Shown in pieces: positions 35,730 to 44,933 of a DNA stretch of 64,000 bases. This DNA is from Planococcus halocryophilus (GTDB lineage: Bacteria; Bacillota; Bacilli; Bacillales_A; Planococcaceae): assembly GCF_001687585.2 (NCBI RefSeq), contig NZ_CP016537.2, positions 1,708,001 through 1,772,000 on the forward strand. The letters run 5' to 3'. Made by a program: the position numbers and the translations under genes. Position 1 is the stretch's first letter. Each line of letters opens with the position of its first letter. The notes under the pieces were generated by a model. That model searched no databases, was not told the origin of the DNA, and worked only from the letters and a program-made list of their open reading frames with translations.

Positions 35730-37391
35730 ATGGAACGAACTCTTTTATCTTTATGGCAAGCTGTACCCACTGGGGACATTAAGCAATCTCAGTTGGCAGA
35801 TTGGCTCGAATTAAGCCGTAAGCAAACAGCACGCCTTCTTCGTAAATGGTCAGATGAAGGATGGTTTACTTTTACTTCTGGCCGCGGTAGAGGAAATTCT
35901 TCTCATATTCAATGGCATATTAATGTAGAAGAACACTATGAAAAACAAATAACTCAACTAATAGAAGAAAAATCAATTGAAACTGCTAGTAAATATTTAT
36001 TATTTGATTGGTCGCCGGAAGTTAAGCAGCGGCTGTTGCATCAATTTCGTTCTAATTTTGGTTATGTACAAAATAGTCCAGATAATAACGATAAACTAAT
36101 CATCCCTAGAAAATATCCATTATTAACACTTCATCCGTTATACGCTGCAGATATTCATAGCGCTAATATGGTTGCTAATGTATATAGTCGCCTCGTATCT
36201 GTAGATGAAAGCGGCTATATAACCCCTGAACTTGCACATAGCTGGGATGCATCAAGCACCCACCTTCGCTTGTATTTGAGAAAAGAAGTATATTTTCACG
36301 ATGGATCTTTTTTATCTGCAACTGATGTTGTCGATTGTTTGAATCGGCTCCGCAACGACTCATCCTATGCTGATTTGTGGAAGCCAATTGTATCGATTAT
36401 GTCTAGTAGCCCCCATATTGTTGATATCACCTTTCCAGAAGGTTGTAGTTATTGTTTACATATGCTTGGCATGATCAATGCCAGTATTTATAAAGAAACA
36501 CCTCATCAAACAATCGGCTCTGGTAGCTTTTATGTCTCAGAAAATAATGAAAGCAAAACAACTCTACAAGCATTTGGTCATCATTTTCAACAACGTCCCT
36601 TAATTGATCTTGTTGAATTTATCCAAGTATCCGGAGACTTTGATGTTGCCTACCGTTCAACTTGTGAGATGACAGAAGAAACTTTTCAAGTAGAAAGTGA
36701 TTCCGGATTTGGTGTTGTGATTTTAAATGCGTTTAAAAATTCACCAATAAATCAAAAAGAAGTTCGTGATTATATTCATTACGCCATCGCGAAGCACCGT
36801 CATAAAATAGGGCAGTTTCATAATCGTGCTATAGCCAATCATCATAGTTGCTTAATTGGACAACAGCAACAACCAATAACATTGCCTAGTCCGAAACGGC
36901 CACATCTAGAACAGCCACTAATCATTAAAGCTGCCAACTATACGGATGGTGCCACGCGGTGGCTAAAAGAATCACTTGAAAGTGAAGGGATTTCTGTTGA
37001 GATTCAATGGATGTCTTTCCAAGATAAATTAACAGATACCAAGGCGGATCAAAAAGCTGATCTTTTTATACACGGCGAAGTGTTTGAAATGAATCAAAAT
37101 TTCTCATTTTTTTATTTCCTAGCCAATGGCCATTCTCCTTTAGCGACTATTATGAAGTCTCAACCACTGTTCAACAATTATTTAGAGCAATATGCGGCTA
37201 CGCCTTTTAATGAATGGACAGCGTTAAATCTGAAAATGGAACAAGACTTAATTGCTTCGTCTATAATGCTGCCACTTTATTATGAAAAGCGACACATCCC
37301 GTTTTCTATCGATGTGATGAACATCACCATTAGTCATTTTGGCTATGTTGATTTCTCTAAATTATGGGTTCGCCCATTCCGTGTAGACTAA
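35730..37391 (+). CDS. SgrR-like regulator: helix-turn-helix fused to a solute-binding domain
   Basis: The 553-residue protein joins an N-terminal winged-helix DNA-binding domain (about 1-70; QSQLADWLELSRKQTARLLRKW) to a family-5 solute-binding domain (about 120-540; LTLHPLYAADIHSANMVANV, DVVDCLNRLR, LGMINASIYKE). There is no signal peptide, so it acts in the cytoplasm. This is the SgrR layout, where the ligand-binding part senses a small molecule. It should regulate the divergent MFS gene. GAGGAGG precedes the ATG. Confidence 0.9.
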   Translation: MERTLLSLWQAVPTGDIKQSQLADWLELSRKQTARLLRKWSDEGWFTFTSGRGRGNSSHIQWHINVEEHYEKQITQLIEEKSIETASKYLLFDWSPEVKQRLLHQFRSNFGYVQNSPDNNDKLIIPRKYPLLTLHPLYAADIHSANMVANVYSRLVSVDESGYITPELAHSWDASSTHLRLYLRKEVYFHDGSFLSATDVVDCLNRLRNDSSYADLWKPIVSIMSSSPHIVDITFPEGCSYCLHMLGMINASIYKETPHQTIGSGSFYVSENNESKTTLQAFGHHFQQRPLIDLVEFIQVSGDFDVAYRSTCEMTEETFQVESDSGFGVVILNAFKNSPINQKEVRDYIHYAIAKHRHKIGQFHNRAIANHHSCLIGQQQQPITLPSPKRPHLEQPLIIKAANYTDGATRWLKESLESEGISVEIQWMSFQDKLTDTKADQKADLFIHGEVFEMNQNFSFFYFLANGHSPLATIMKSQPLFNNYLEQYAATPFNEWTALNLKMEQDLIASSIMLPLYYEKRHIPFSIDVMNITISHFGYVDFSKLWVRPFRVD

Positions 37392-37396
37392 CCATA

Positions 37397-37435
37397 AACA
37401 AGACCGTCACGTAATATGCGTGACGGTCTTGTTTA
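37397..37435 (+). terminator. Bidirectional terminator between the sgrR-like gene and the small membrane gene
   Basis: AAACAAGACCGTCACG pairs perfectly with CGTGACGGTCTTGTTT across 7 bases. It separates convergent genes and directly abuts the stop at 37436. Confidence 0.92.
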
Positions 37436-37702
37436 TTAAAGCGCATTTAAATTGATCGTTAAAATAACATAAAGACTTAAGCTAAGTACATTGAACAGCA
37501 CAAGGTTCAATTTCAAATCGCCTTTTATACCGATTATTGCTGCTCCTACTCCTAAAACACTCAACAAGCTAGGCAAATACAAATGAACATTTAACAAAAT
37601 CTCAAGCGGCCCCTGGAACCAATGAATCGCTGCTAAAGCTAGCGGTAACAAGGTCAGGAGACAAATGCTTGCTGAAATGCACGAGAAACATTTCTCAGTC
37701 AT
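37436..37702 (-). CDS. Small membrane protein with three helices
   Basis: The 88-residue protein has three hydrophobic segments (about 8-27, 35-60 and 66-86) and almost no soluble part. Cys residues near the N-terminus (CFSCISASIC) are notable. A weak GGTGGTG precedes the ATG. Family not recognised, and no partner is evident. Confidence 0.6.
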   Translation of the reverse strand: MTEKCFSCISASICLLTLLPLALAAIHWFQGPLEILLNVHLYLPSLLSVLGVGAAIIGIKGDLKLNLVLFNVLSLSLYVILTINLNAL

Positions 37703-38083
37703 AAGAACACCACCTTTAACTGTTCATTCTTATTGCCCCATCGCATCGACAGTTGAAAAATTTTAGCTTACTAAAGATGTAAATCACAAATCCGTATACA
37801 ATGCGCTGTTTAGAAACTTCTTGAAATCTATATTTTAATAAGAAAATACGACGGAAAAAAACTGGTATTTTGTATAATTAAAAAAAGTCTTTAAACCTAT
37901 ATAAATACTTTATTAAAAGAAATTTCAGTTATCTTCTACCACTATTAGACTACAATCATTCCTACTATTTGTAAACACAAAAATACTAATTAAATATTTT
38001 TAATGCATTTTTTACGTAATATCCTCTTTTGAATACCTTTATATAAGATAAGCATTTATCCAAAAAAAAACCCTAAATGGGTT
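37703..38083. other. AT-rich intergenic region with a terminator
   Basis: No coding character is seen. At 38062-38082, AACCC and GGGTT form a small hairpin followed on the minus strand by nine T, the probable terminator of the P1 peptidase gene. Confidence 0.6.
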
Positions 38084-39145
38084 CTAAAGTGTTAAGTTGA
38101 ATTTCTCTAATAACTCTTTTAAAGCGGGTCTACTATTGCCATCACGTCCAACGACAGCTTCTGCTGTAATTAATGAATTTAATACAGCTTCTTCTGTAGC
38201 TTCCCCAACCGCCCTAAAAGCATCGTCTATATCTTCTTCGTGTATGGTTTCAATCGTTAAAGCTTGAGGCGGTTTGTTGTGAGGAATTTTGTTAGCTGTT
38301 GAAAAACCAAGTACAATTTCACCGCTGCCATTCGTAATAATTGAACCTGTCCGTGATAGTCCTGTTACAGACCGTTTCAAAATCCGATTTAGTTGCCGCT
38401 CCGACACAGGTAAATCAGTAGCAACTACGATCATAATTGAGCCTTTATCTTGTTCCTCAAGTGATTGTAAAGTTTGTTTTTTTAGTTCTTTGCCAATTGG
38501 ATTTCCCCGAACTGTTAAGTCACTTAACATACCAAAGTTCGATAATACGAGTACACCTATTGTATAACTTGCATTTGTTAGTTCAACCATTCGAGAAGCT
38601 GAACCTATTCCGCCTTTAAGTGAATAACACAACATGCCTCTCCCTGCACCTACTGCTCCTTCCTCAAACTCTTCACTAGTCTCATCAAGCGCACGCCGCA
38701 CATGTTCTTCTTTAACAAAGCGACCTCGTACATCGTTTAAAAACATATCATTGCATTCTCCAACAATCGGATTGACAGTTCCAGTAGTCCTTCCAATATC
38801 ATCATTTTTCTCTAGCATATACTCAATGACTGCATTGGCTGCTGTTCCAACGTTTAATGTATTTGTTAACACTATTGGCGTTTCGAGCACTCCTAGTTCT
38901 GCCAGTTGAATGGTTCCCATCGTTTTCCCAAAACCATTTATGATATGACACGAAGCAATTAATTTTTCATGAAACAGATCTCCTTGGTGCGGTTTGATGG
39001 CGGTTACACCTGTTTGAATATTGCCTCCACTTAACGTGACATGCCCTACCGTAACACCTGCTACATCTGTTATTGCATTCAACTCCCCTGTCTTCAATGT
39101 GCCGATTTCCACACCATAATCTCGAATTCGTTTTTGGTTTTTCAA
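38084..39145 (-). CDS. P1 family peptidase (DmpA/BapA-type aminopeptidase)
   Basis: The 353-residue protein matches the DmpA/BapA family of self-processing N-terminal-nucleophile aminopeptidases: GELNAITDVAGVTVGHVTLS near the start, GFGKTMGTIQLAELG, GAVGAGRGMLCYSLKGGIGSASR and LSRTGSIITNGSGEIVLGFSTAN, the last in the region of the autocatalytic cleavage. These enzymes release N-terminal residues, sometimes D- or beta-amino acids. TTG 39145 follows AAGGAGTGGGGA. It is monocistronic. Confidence 0.9.
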   Translation of the reverse strand: MKNQKRIRDYGVEIGTLKTGELNAITDVAGVTVGHVTLSGGNIQTGVTAIKPHQGDLFHEKLIASCHIINGFGKTMGTIQLAELGVLETPIVLTNTLNVGTAANAVIEYMLEKNDDIGRTTGTVNPIVGECNDMFLNDVRGRFVKEEHVRRALDETSEEFEEGAVGAGRGMLCYSLKGGIGSASRMVELTNASYTIGVLVLSNFGMLSDLTVRGNPIGKELKKQTLQSLEEQDKGSIMIVVATDLPVSERQLNRILKRSVTGLSRTGSIITNGSGEIVLGFSTANKIPHNKPPQALTIETIHEEDIDDAFRAVGEATEEAVLNSLITAEAVVGRDGNSRPALKELLEKFNLTL

Positions 39146-39289
39146 ATCCCCACTCCTTATTTTCTATTTAAATCTTATATGTAAAAGAGCTCTTCACTAT
39201 CATACAACTAGCAATGTGGTTGATGAAGAGTTTTCTGCTTATTCTAGTGAATCAACCATGTTAACTAGTTTCCTAAAAACTGCCTCAAA

Positions 39290-39886
39290 GTGGTAAAATC
39301 AATTTACATACGAATAGAAACGGAGGCCACGTTTATCGATAATGTTCTTCTTATATTTGAAATCTTTTTTCTTCTACTAGTCAATTTAGCGGTAGGCGCG
39401 GTCGGTTTCATACCAAGTGTTTTAATAACGGCTGTCAACATTCAATCCTATGGTCTATACGGCGGTGCTACGTTAACCTTTGCAGGTGAAATAGTTGGTG
39501 CATTACTTGGGTTTTATCTTTACCGTTTTGGCTTTTCCAAAGCTGATCCGAAATGGATGCGTCACCAGTTTTGGAAAAAACTTCAACAACGATCCACGAC
39601 ACAAGTTTTTAGCATGGTCATTTTATTACGACTTCTTCCTTTTATGCCTTCTGGACTTGTTACGGCTGGTGCAGCGCTAACTTTAATTAGCGGAAAGGCT
39701 TTTTGGTTTGCTAGTACGATCGGCAAAATTCCAGCGGTGATTTTAGAATTGGCTGCAGTGTACGGCGTTACTCAAATAGCACCTAAAAACGTTCAGTATG
39801 CCCTGTTCGGACTCGTTTTACTAGTTTCAATAGTGCTATGGCTAAAGTCGATAAAGCAGAAAAAACCCCTTCAATCAGCTGATTGA
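39290..39886 (+). CDS. VTT-domain (TVP38/DedA-like) membrane protein, start uncertain
   Basis: The protein has up to 198 residues with five or six hydrophobic segments and the VTT hallmarks GGATLTFAGEIVGALLGFYL and MVILLRLLPFMPSGLVTAGAAL. VTT proteins are lipid scramblase-like. GTG 39290 has no ribosome site; a clear CGGAGG lies at 39321, but no ATG/GTG/TTG follows it in frame at the right distance, so the true start may be a rare codon near 39335. The stop lies inside the terminator palindrome. Confidence 0.82.
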   Translation: MVKSIYIRIETEATFIDNVLLIFEIFFLLLVNLAVGAVGFIPSVLITAVNIQSYGLYGGATLTFAGEIVGALLGFYLYRFGFSKADPKWMRHQFWKKLQQRSTTQVFSMVILLRLLPFMPSGLVTAGAALTLISGKAFWFASTIGKIPAVILELAAVYGVTQIAPKNVQYALFGLVLLVSIVLWLKSIKQKKPLQSAD

Positions 39887-39894
39887 AGGGGTTT
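39863..39894. terminator. Perfect 32-base palindromic terminator between convergent genes
   Basis: AAACCCCTTCAATCAG is followed immediately by its exact complement, with A-rich and T-rich flanks. It serves both the VTT gene (stop 39886 inside it) and guaC. Confidence 0.9.
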
Positions 39895-39899
39895 GCTTT

Positions 39900-40883
39900 T
39901 TAATATACTTTATCACCATTGAAAATCGAGTTTTTGACAATGACATAGTCTACATTTCGAATTGCTAGCAATTGGTCTCCACCAGCATATGAAATGGCAG
40001 ATTGAAGGTCTTGTTCCATTTCTACTAATGTATCTTTCAACGATCCTTTATACTCTACATACATTTTCTTGCCTTCGACGTTTTTCTTTTCACCTTTTTG
40101 AAACTCGGAAGCTGAACCAAAATACTCTTTTAATAACTTGCCATCTTGTTCAATCGTTTGACCCGGTGATTCTTCGTGACCAGCAAAAAGTGACCCAATC
40201 ATAACCATCGACGCTCCAAAGCGCACTGATTTTGCAATATCTCCATGCGTACGAATACCACCATCTGCAATAATTGGCTTACTTGCTGCTTTTGCACACC
40301 AACGAAGTGCTGCCAATTGCCAGCCTCCAGTACCAAAGCCTGTTTTAATCTTCGTAATGCAAACTTTCCCTGGTCCGATACCGACTTTTGTCGCGTCCGC
40401 TCCAGCATGCTCGAGTTCACGCACAGCTTCAGGCGTACCAACATTTCCAGCGATTAAAAAACTGTCTGGCACTAATTTTTTAATATGTTGAATCATGTTG
40501 ATCACAACATTTGAATGTCCATGAGCTACATCAATTGTGATGTATTCAGGAATAATGTTTTCATCAGCCAATTGTTGAACAAAATTATATTCTTCCGCTT
40601 TCACACCTACGCTAATCGATGCAAAAAGTCCGCGTTGCTGCATATCTTTTGTAAAGGCAATCCGTTTTTCAGGTTCAAAGCGGTGCATAATATAAAAATA
40701 ATTATTTTCGGCTAAATAGCCTGCAAGTTTTTCATCTACTATTGTTTGCATATTAGCTGGAACAACAGGCAATTTAAAAGTATGCCCGCCAAATTCAATT
40801 GATGTATCACATTCTGAACGGCTATTTACTACCGCTTTTGCAGGAACAAGTTGAATATCTTCGTAATCAAATACATTTTCCAT
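39900..40883 (-). CDS. guaC: GMP reductase
   Basis: The 327-residue IMPDH-fold enzyme reduces GMP to IMP with NADPH in purine salvage. It has [12 protein letters not shown] at the start, [18 protein letters not shown], and the active-site loop [20 protein letters not shown] with the catalytic Cys. The length matches the firmicute GuaC type. CBS domains of IMP dehydrogenase are absent. GGGGTG precedes the ATG. PurR-box-like sequences lie upstream. Confidence 0.95.
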   Translation of the reverse strand: MENVFDYEDIQLVPAKAVVNSRSECDTSIEFGGHTFKLPVVPANMQTIVDEKLAGYLAENNYFYIMHRFEPEKRIAFTKDMQQRGLFASISVGVKAEEYNFVQQLADENIIPEYITIDVAHGHSNVVINMIQHIKKLVPDSFLIAGNVGTPEAVRELEHAGADATKVGIGPGKVCITKIKTGFGTGGWQLAALRWCAKAASKPIIADGGIRTHGDIAKSVRFGASMVMIGSLFAGHEESPGQTIEQDGKLLKEYFGSASEFQKGEKKNVEGKKMYVEYKGSLKDTLVEMEQDLQSAISYAGGDQLLAIRNVDYVIVKNSIFNGDKVY

Positions 40884-40900
40884 AAATTACACCCCTATAA

Positions 40901-40938
40901 CCGAATGATATACTCGAATAACTTAAAAATGTTCGTAC
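40901..40938. promoter_or_regulatory. Candidate PurR operator upstream of guaC
   Basis: Three CGAA-type half-sites occur: CCGAATGATA at 40901, CTCGAATAAC at 40913 and, inverted, GTTCGTAC near 40931. Bacillus PurR boxes contain a central CGAA in pairs, and guaC is a known PurR target in B. subtilis. The match is partial. Confidence 0.4.
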
Positions 40939-41002
40939 ATATGATAATGTACTTGATTTTAGTAGTGATGTCAAAGAGCTAAAGTTGTTTTTACATGTAG
41001 TT

Positions 41003-42511
41003 TTAAAATTCACCTGGATAATCTTGGCTAAGCTTACCTACTAATTGATAAATTACGTATGGATTATAAAGCCATTCATCTTCTATTAATCGTTTATAGC
41101 CTGCGAGTTCATCGTCGGAATTAACTTGTTCATAAACTGATATAATATCTTCTTCGTAAAAATAAAGTTCACTTGTTTCTGCTCTTTTTGCAATTTCGAG
41201 TGACATCTTTGGGTCAACAAGAAGGTATACTTCTGCTAATAACAATAAATCATCGACTAGAAATTCTTCCTGATCCACTTCAATCTTTTTCTTCAGCAAT
41301 TCAACTGCAACGTCAACTTTTTCTTGAACAAGCATTATATCTACTAGTAACCAATCGGCTGCATCTATATCGTAAATGTCTCCAGTTTCTCGAATGTTTT
41401 CAACCGTTTTAATAGCCGCTTCATAATTTTTCATCTCTAATTGTTGATAGCCCAAGTCAAACCAATCGGCAATTTGTTGCTGATCTGCTAATAGTTGTTG
41501 GAGGAAAATTTCTTCATATTCTTCTATATCCATATTAATCGTCTTTTCTAAGTTTTTATAAAATCCACCAGTCGATTGAGACTTTAATAATTCTGGAATA
41601 ATCGCTTCGCCATGAGCTTCAACTATGGATTCCACCGCCAAAAAACTTTGAGCATATGGATCGTATGTATCCGTACTTGCTTTGTCATAGTCTTCTTGAT
41701 TGTCGAGCGCGTGAAAATCAATTGTTTCAATACTTTCTAGGTCATACCACATGCTTGATTCACCTGCAAAATAATCAGCAACTCCTTCTTCAAACCATGA
41801 AGGAATTCGTGTTATTGACAACAAATGCTGATCGGAAAAAAGATGACTTTGGTAATGCGAGTATTCGTGCACTAAAATTAGCTCCCAATTTTCATCTGTT
41901 GGAACTAAGTGAATTCTCTTATTGCTTAAATCGTAATACCCGGCGACTTCTTCCGAACCATAGCCTGATTCTAATGAAGCATAATCTTCGTGAAACTCTA
42001 TTGTTAAGCCTCCGTCATCCTGTGTTCCAAGAGTCGAATTGAACTTTTCTCGCTCTAGTTGCAACAACTCATCCATTTTTTCAATCTCATCTTTATTGTT
42101 TTCTGGATAAAAGTAAGTAACACCATTTCTTTCGGTTTTTAAAAGGGCTGCTTGAGAAGGAACATCAAATATTCGTGATGCAAACACTCTGATTTTCTTA
42201 TCGGAACTTTGACTTTCATCACCCGTTGTATATACCGCAAATGAATTAATAAGGGCAATAGTTGTTACCACAAGTCCAAGTAGGATAGAAAAAGTCATTA
42301 AGCCCGCTGCTTCAGTAACGGTGGTGAGTTTTATGAGATCCAATTTCCCTTTGACTACGCCAACTGTACTAGCAATAAAAAGAAACGTACAAACCACAAG
42401 GAATATTCCTGAAATTAACACCCCTCCAAGTAACCCTTGATTAAACACGAGATAAAACGATATACCCGAACATATAACCAATAAAATAAATTGTTTAAGT
42501 AAGTTTTTCAT
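41003..42511 (-). CDS. Membrane-anchored gluzincin (HEXXH) metalloprotease with TPR-like C-terminus
   Basis: The 502-residue protein has three N-terminal membrane helices (about 8-25, 30-50, 70-95), then an extracytoplasmic domain with the zinc site VHEYSHYQSHL (HEXXH) and downstream WFEEGVADYFAG, the third-ligand Glu of MA-clan peptidases. Residues 340-490 are helical repeats (YQQLEMKNYEAAIK, LVQEKVDVAVELLKKK) resembling TPRs. It is probably a cell-surface peptidase; the substrate is unknown. GGAGG precedes the ATG. It is monocistronic. Confidence 0.85.
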   Translation of the reverse strand: MKNLLKQFILLVICSGISFYLVFNQGLLGGVLISGIFLVVCTFLFIASTVGVVKGKLDLIKLTTVTEAAGLMTFSILLGLVVTTIALINSFAVYTTGDESQSSDKKIRVFASRIFDVPSQAALLKTERNGVTYFYPENNKDEIEKMDELLQLEREKFNSTLGTQDDGGLTIEFHEDYASLESGYGSEEVAGYYDLSNKRIHLVPTDENWELILVHEYSHYQSHLFSDQHLLSITRIPSWFEEGVADYFAGESSMWYDLESIETIDFHALDNQEDYDKASTDTYDPYAQSFLAVESIVEAHGEAIIPELLKSQSTGGFYKNLEKTINMDIEEYEEIFLQQLLADQQQIADWFDLGYQQLEMKNYEAAIKTVENIRETGDIYDIDAADWLLVDIMLVQEKVDVAVELLKKKIEVDQEEFLVDDLLLLAEVYLLVDPKMSLEIAKRAETSELYFYEEDIISVYEQVNSDDELAGYKRLIEDEWLYNPYVIYQLVGKLSQDYPGEF

Positions 42512-42653
42512 TGCTGCCTCCGGTATATTTTTCTGTATAGGTGAATTATGTATACTAGATAGATAAGCCCCTAATCTTTTCTATATATTAACAGTTGTTA
42601 AAATGAATGAATAGTCTTACTTTACTAAATTTAATACGATATTTTTACTAGAC

Positions 42654-42685
42654 ATAAAAAAACTGACCGCATAATGCGGTCAGTT
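42654..42685 (-). terminator. Terminator of the sigma/anti-sigma operon
   Basis: AACTGACCGCA pairs with TGCGGTCAGTT across TAA, and T-runs follow on the minus strand. The anti-sigma stop (42684-42686) overlaps the stem. Confidence 0.88.
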
Positions 42686-43430
42686 AAATTTCTGAACTTA
42701 ATACAATTTCACCTTCAGGTAACTCATTTCCTGTTTTAGGTTCGAGTGTAATTGCAATAGTATCCCACTCATTTGAAGTGGTTTCTAGTTGGTAATAACT
42801 TGCGCCTTCTCCGTTTGGATTAGGTGAAAATGCACCTGCTGGTATCGGCTTGCCATCTTTGATCAGCCATACTTGGTAAACTTGACTGGCTTCTAATTCA
42901 GCTAATCGGTCTGCTTGGACGACTAGATTTAACAAACCTTCTTCTTCAATTATCGCTGCCGTTGCAGATCCTGTAAATGTTGCATTTGGTTGGAGTTCGA
43001 TTGATTGCATCGCGGTTTCAGTACCAGGTTGTTGGTCTGAAAGTTGGAAAAAGGCATAGCCATTACCTAATAGCGACATTAACAAAACAGCTGCAAGAAG
43101 CGGTTTCCAGACATTTTCTTTACGTCTCTTTTTATGAATTGGTATTGGAGACATTGCTGGTTTCAATGCTTTTGGTTGATCTATTGGTTGATCTTTCAAG
43201 TGATTATTTTGTTCTACTTTTTCATCAAATACATTAGACAAAATACGTGCTTTCATATCTGTTGGTGGTTCCACCGGATCTGCAAGATAAGGGAGCTGAC
43301 CAGTTGCTTCTATTATTTCCTGGCATTCCTTACATGTTTTTAAATGGTGTTCAAATTGCTGATTTTCTTCTGCTGTTAATGTTCCATTTAAGTAATCTAC
43401 TAAATAATCACAATCTATATTAGTCATCAT
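42684..43430 (-). CDS. Anti-sigma factor of the RskA type
   Basis: The roughly 248-residue protein has an N-terminal zinc-binding anti-sigma domain (zf-HC2: HHLKTCKECQEI), a linker, one membrane helix (about 118-138, LLAAVLLMSLLGNGYAFF) and an extracytoplasmic RskA domain (VYQVWLIKDGKPIPAGAFSP). It should hold the neighbouring ECF sigma factor inactive at the membrane. Start ATG 43430 or 43427 follows GGGGGG and overlaps the end of the sigma gene by 11 bases. Confidence 0.92.
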   Translation of the reverse strand: MMTNIDCDYLVDYLNGTLTAEENQQFEHHLKTCKECQEIIEATGQLPYLADPVEPPTDMKARILSNVFDEKVEQNNHLKDQPIDQPKALKPAMSPIPIHKKRRKENVWKPLLAAVLLMSLLGNGYAFFQLSDQQPGTETAMQSIELQPNATFTGSATAAIIEEEGLLNLVVQADRLAELEASQVYQVWLIKDGKPIPAGAFSPNPNGEGASYYQLETTSNEWDTIAITLEPKTGNELPEGEIVLSSEI

Positions 43431-43986
43431 AAGCCCCCCTTTCCTGCATCCCATGCAGTGATGTTTTTAATTTTTTTAAAGCTAGTCGTATTCGACTCTT
43501 AACAGTTCCCAGTGGAATATCACACATATCTGCAATTGTTTCATGTGTATGTCCTTTAAAATAGAACAAATCAATCATTTTTTGTTGTTCTGCCGATAAA
43601 TGCTGAACAGCCATTTCAATCTGAGTTTTCTTTTCTTGCCACACTACTTGTTGTTCAACTGGTTCATCGTTGCTAACCATTTGACTTGCCTCTTCAATTG
43701 GAACAGTAGGTTTTTTTCTTTTTCTTATCAAATCAATGGCCGTATTTTGCGCCATTCTGAAAAGCCAAGAAGAGAATTTCCCTTTACTTTCATCGTATAC
43801 CCCTTTACCACGCCAAATCTTTATAAATACTTCCTGTAATGCTTCTTCAGCCAATCCTCGGTCTTCGAGCATTTTATAAAGAAAAGAGAAAAGGATTTTT
43901 TCATAGCGGTCGTACAATTGTTCAAGTGCATCTTTATCTTGTTCACTTACGCGCAAATACAAGCTTGTATCGGTACTTTTTTCCAT
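43420..43986 (-). CDS. ECF-type RNA polymerase sigma factor
   Basis: The 188-residue sigma-70 family protein has region 2 (about 25-95; EKILFSFLYKMLEDRGLAEE, WLFRMAQNTAIDLIRK) and region 4 (about 125-180; DLFYFKGHTHETIADMCDIP, GTVKSRIRLALKKL), with no regions 1 or 3. It is co-transcribed and overlapped with an RskA-type anti-sigma factor, as in SigK-RskA pairs. The stimulus is unknown. GGAGACAGGGG precedes the ATG. Confidence 0.94.
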   Translation of the reverse strand: MEKSTDTSLYLRVSEQDKDALEQLYDRYEKILFSFLYKMLEDRGLAEEALQEVFIKIWRGKGVYDESKGKFSSWLFRMAQNTAIDLIRKRKKPTVPIEEASQMVSNDEPVEQQVVWQEKKTQIEMAVQHLSAEQQKMIDLFYFKGHTHETIADMCDIPLGTVKSRIRLALKKLKTSLHGMQERGAYDD

Positions 43987-44219
43987 CCCCTGTCTCCTTT
44001 TTTACTTATTTCGTATTACTACCTTACTATACTTCCCGCTACAGGAAAATCATTTCTTTTTACAAAGCTTTTATTAATAGATACCAAGTAACAACTGTCG
44101 CTAGTTTCTTTTGATTTCTTACTTATACTACGTATAAATCGGCTATTTAGTTCACTAGAATCGAAAAAATATAATTGTCTTTTATTAAATGAATAATTTT
44201 CATATAGTAAAAAAAGCAA

Positions 44220-44237
44220 AAAAGCCAAATGGCTCTT
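44220..44237 (-). terminator. Terminator of the methyltransferase gene
   Basis: On the minus strand AAGAGCC pairs with GGCTTTT (one wobble) around ATTT, followed by a T-run. Confidence 0.6.
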
Positions 44238-44257
44238 CTGCGATTGCAACTATTTTA

Positions 44258-44851
44258 TTATTCAGGATTACGGCATTCAATGGTTAAGAATAGCCCACCG
44301 TAATAGGACGTAACTTTTTCCACCTTTAAGCCTGAGCGCTTTACTAGTTCAAGCGTATCCCGATCTAGATGACATCCATCACACAGCTTTTTCCAGACCG
44401 GAGTTAACACTTCTTGCGTTTTGCCTATGGCTTCTTGGTCAACTTTAACGTGTTCAAAAAAAAGCACTTTCCCGCCTGGTTTACTGGCTCGCTTTATTTC
44501 TTCAAGTGCTTTTATCGGATATGGGATTGTGCAAAAAACCAATGTCGCAACAATCGTATCGAAACTATTTTTTTCAAATGGCAGTTCTTCTGCTTCTGCC
44601 TCGTACGTATAAATTGGCACGTGTGCTTTTTTAATTCGTTTCGCTGCGTGTTTGCTCATCTCGGGGTTCGGTTCGATCGCATCTACTCTTTCGACGTCTC
44701 GGTAATAAGGAAAATTAGCCCCTGTGCCAAAACCAATTTCTAACACTCGGCCTTGCGCTTTTCGGACAAGATTAGCCCGAACTTTTTCAAATCGTGTTTT
44801 TTCTAACGGCTTCATTGCAATATCATATAGTGCAGGAAATAATTTAGACAT
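44258..44851 (-). CDS. Class I SAM-dependent methyltransferase
   Basis: The 197-residue methyltransferase has motif I VLEIGFGTGANFPYY, an acidic DAIEPNPEMSKHA strand that binds the SAM ribose, and FDTIVATLVFCTIPYP (motif II-III). It resembles UbiE/thiopurine-type enzymes of the methyltransferase 11 family. The acceptor is unknown. It is monocistronic. Confidence 0.9.
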   Translation of the reverse strand: MSKLFPALYDIAMKPLEKTRFEKVRANLVRKAQGRVLEIGFGTGANFPYYRDVERVDAIEPNPEMSKHAAKRIKKAHVPIYTYEAEAEELPFEKNSFDTIVATLVFCTIPYPIKALEEIKRASKPGGKVLFFEHVKVDQEAIGKTQEVLTPVWKKLCDGCHLDRDTLELVKRSGLKVEKVTSYYGGLFLTIECRNPE

Positions 44852-44933
44852 AATCGTTCAACTCCCACTTGGATTAACTAATAACTTATAATTTTTTATC
44901 GTGAAGTTAATAGGACTGATTTTTTTAGATAAG

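Noticed and set aside
39863..39894. Considered as a recombination or dif-like site
   Set aside because: Perfect symmetry, position between convergent genes and A/T flanks fit a bidirectional terminator.
40884..41002. Guanine or purine riboswitch upstream of guaC
   Set aside because: The region is too short and lacks the purine aptamer core; PurR-like half-sites explain it better.
41656..42042. 128-codon plus-strand frame inside the membrane protease gene
   Set aside because: Antisense to the catalytic domain, no ribosome site, no family resemblance.
44019..44249. 76-codon minus-strand frame between the sigma and methyltransferase genes
   Set aside because: It starts inside the methyltransferase terminator, has no ribosome site and shows low-complexity composition.
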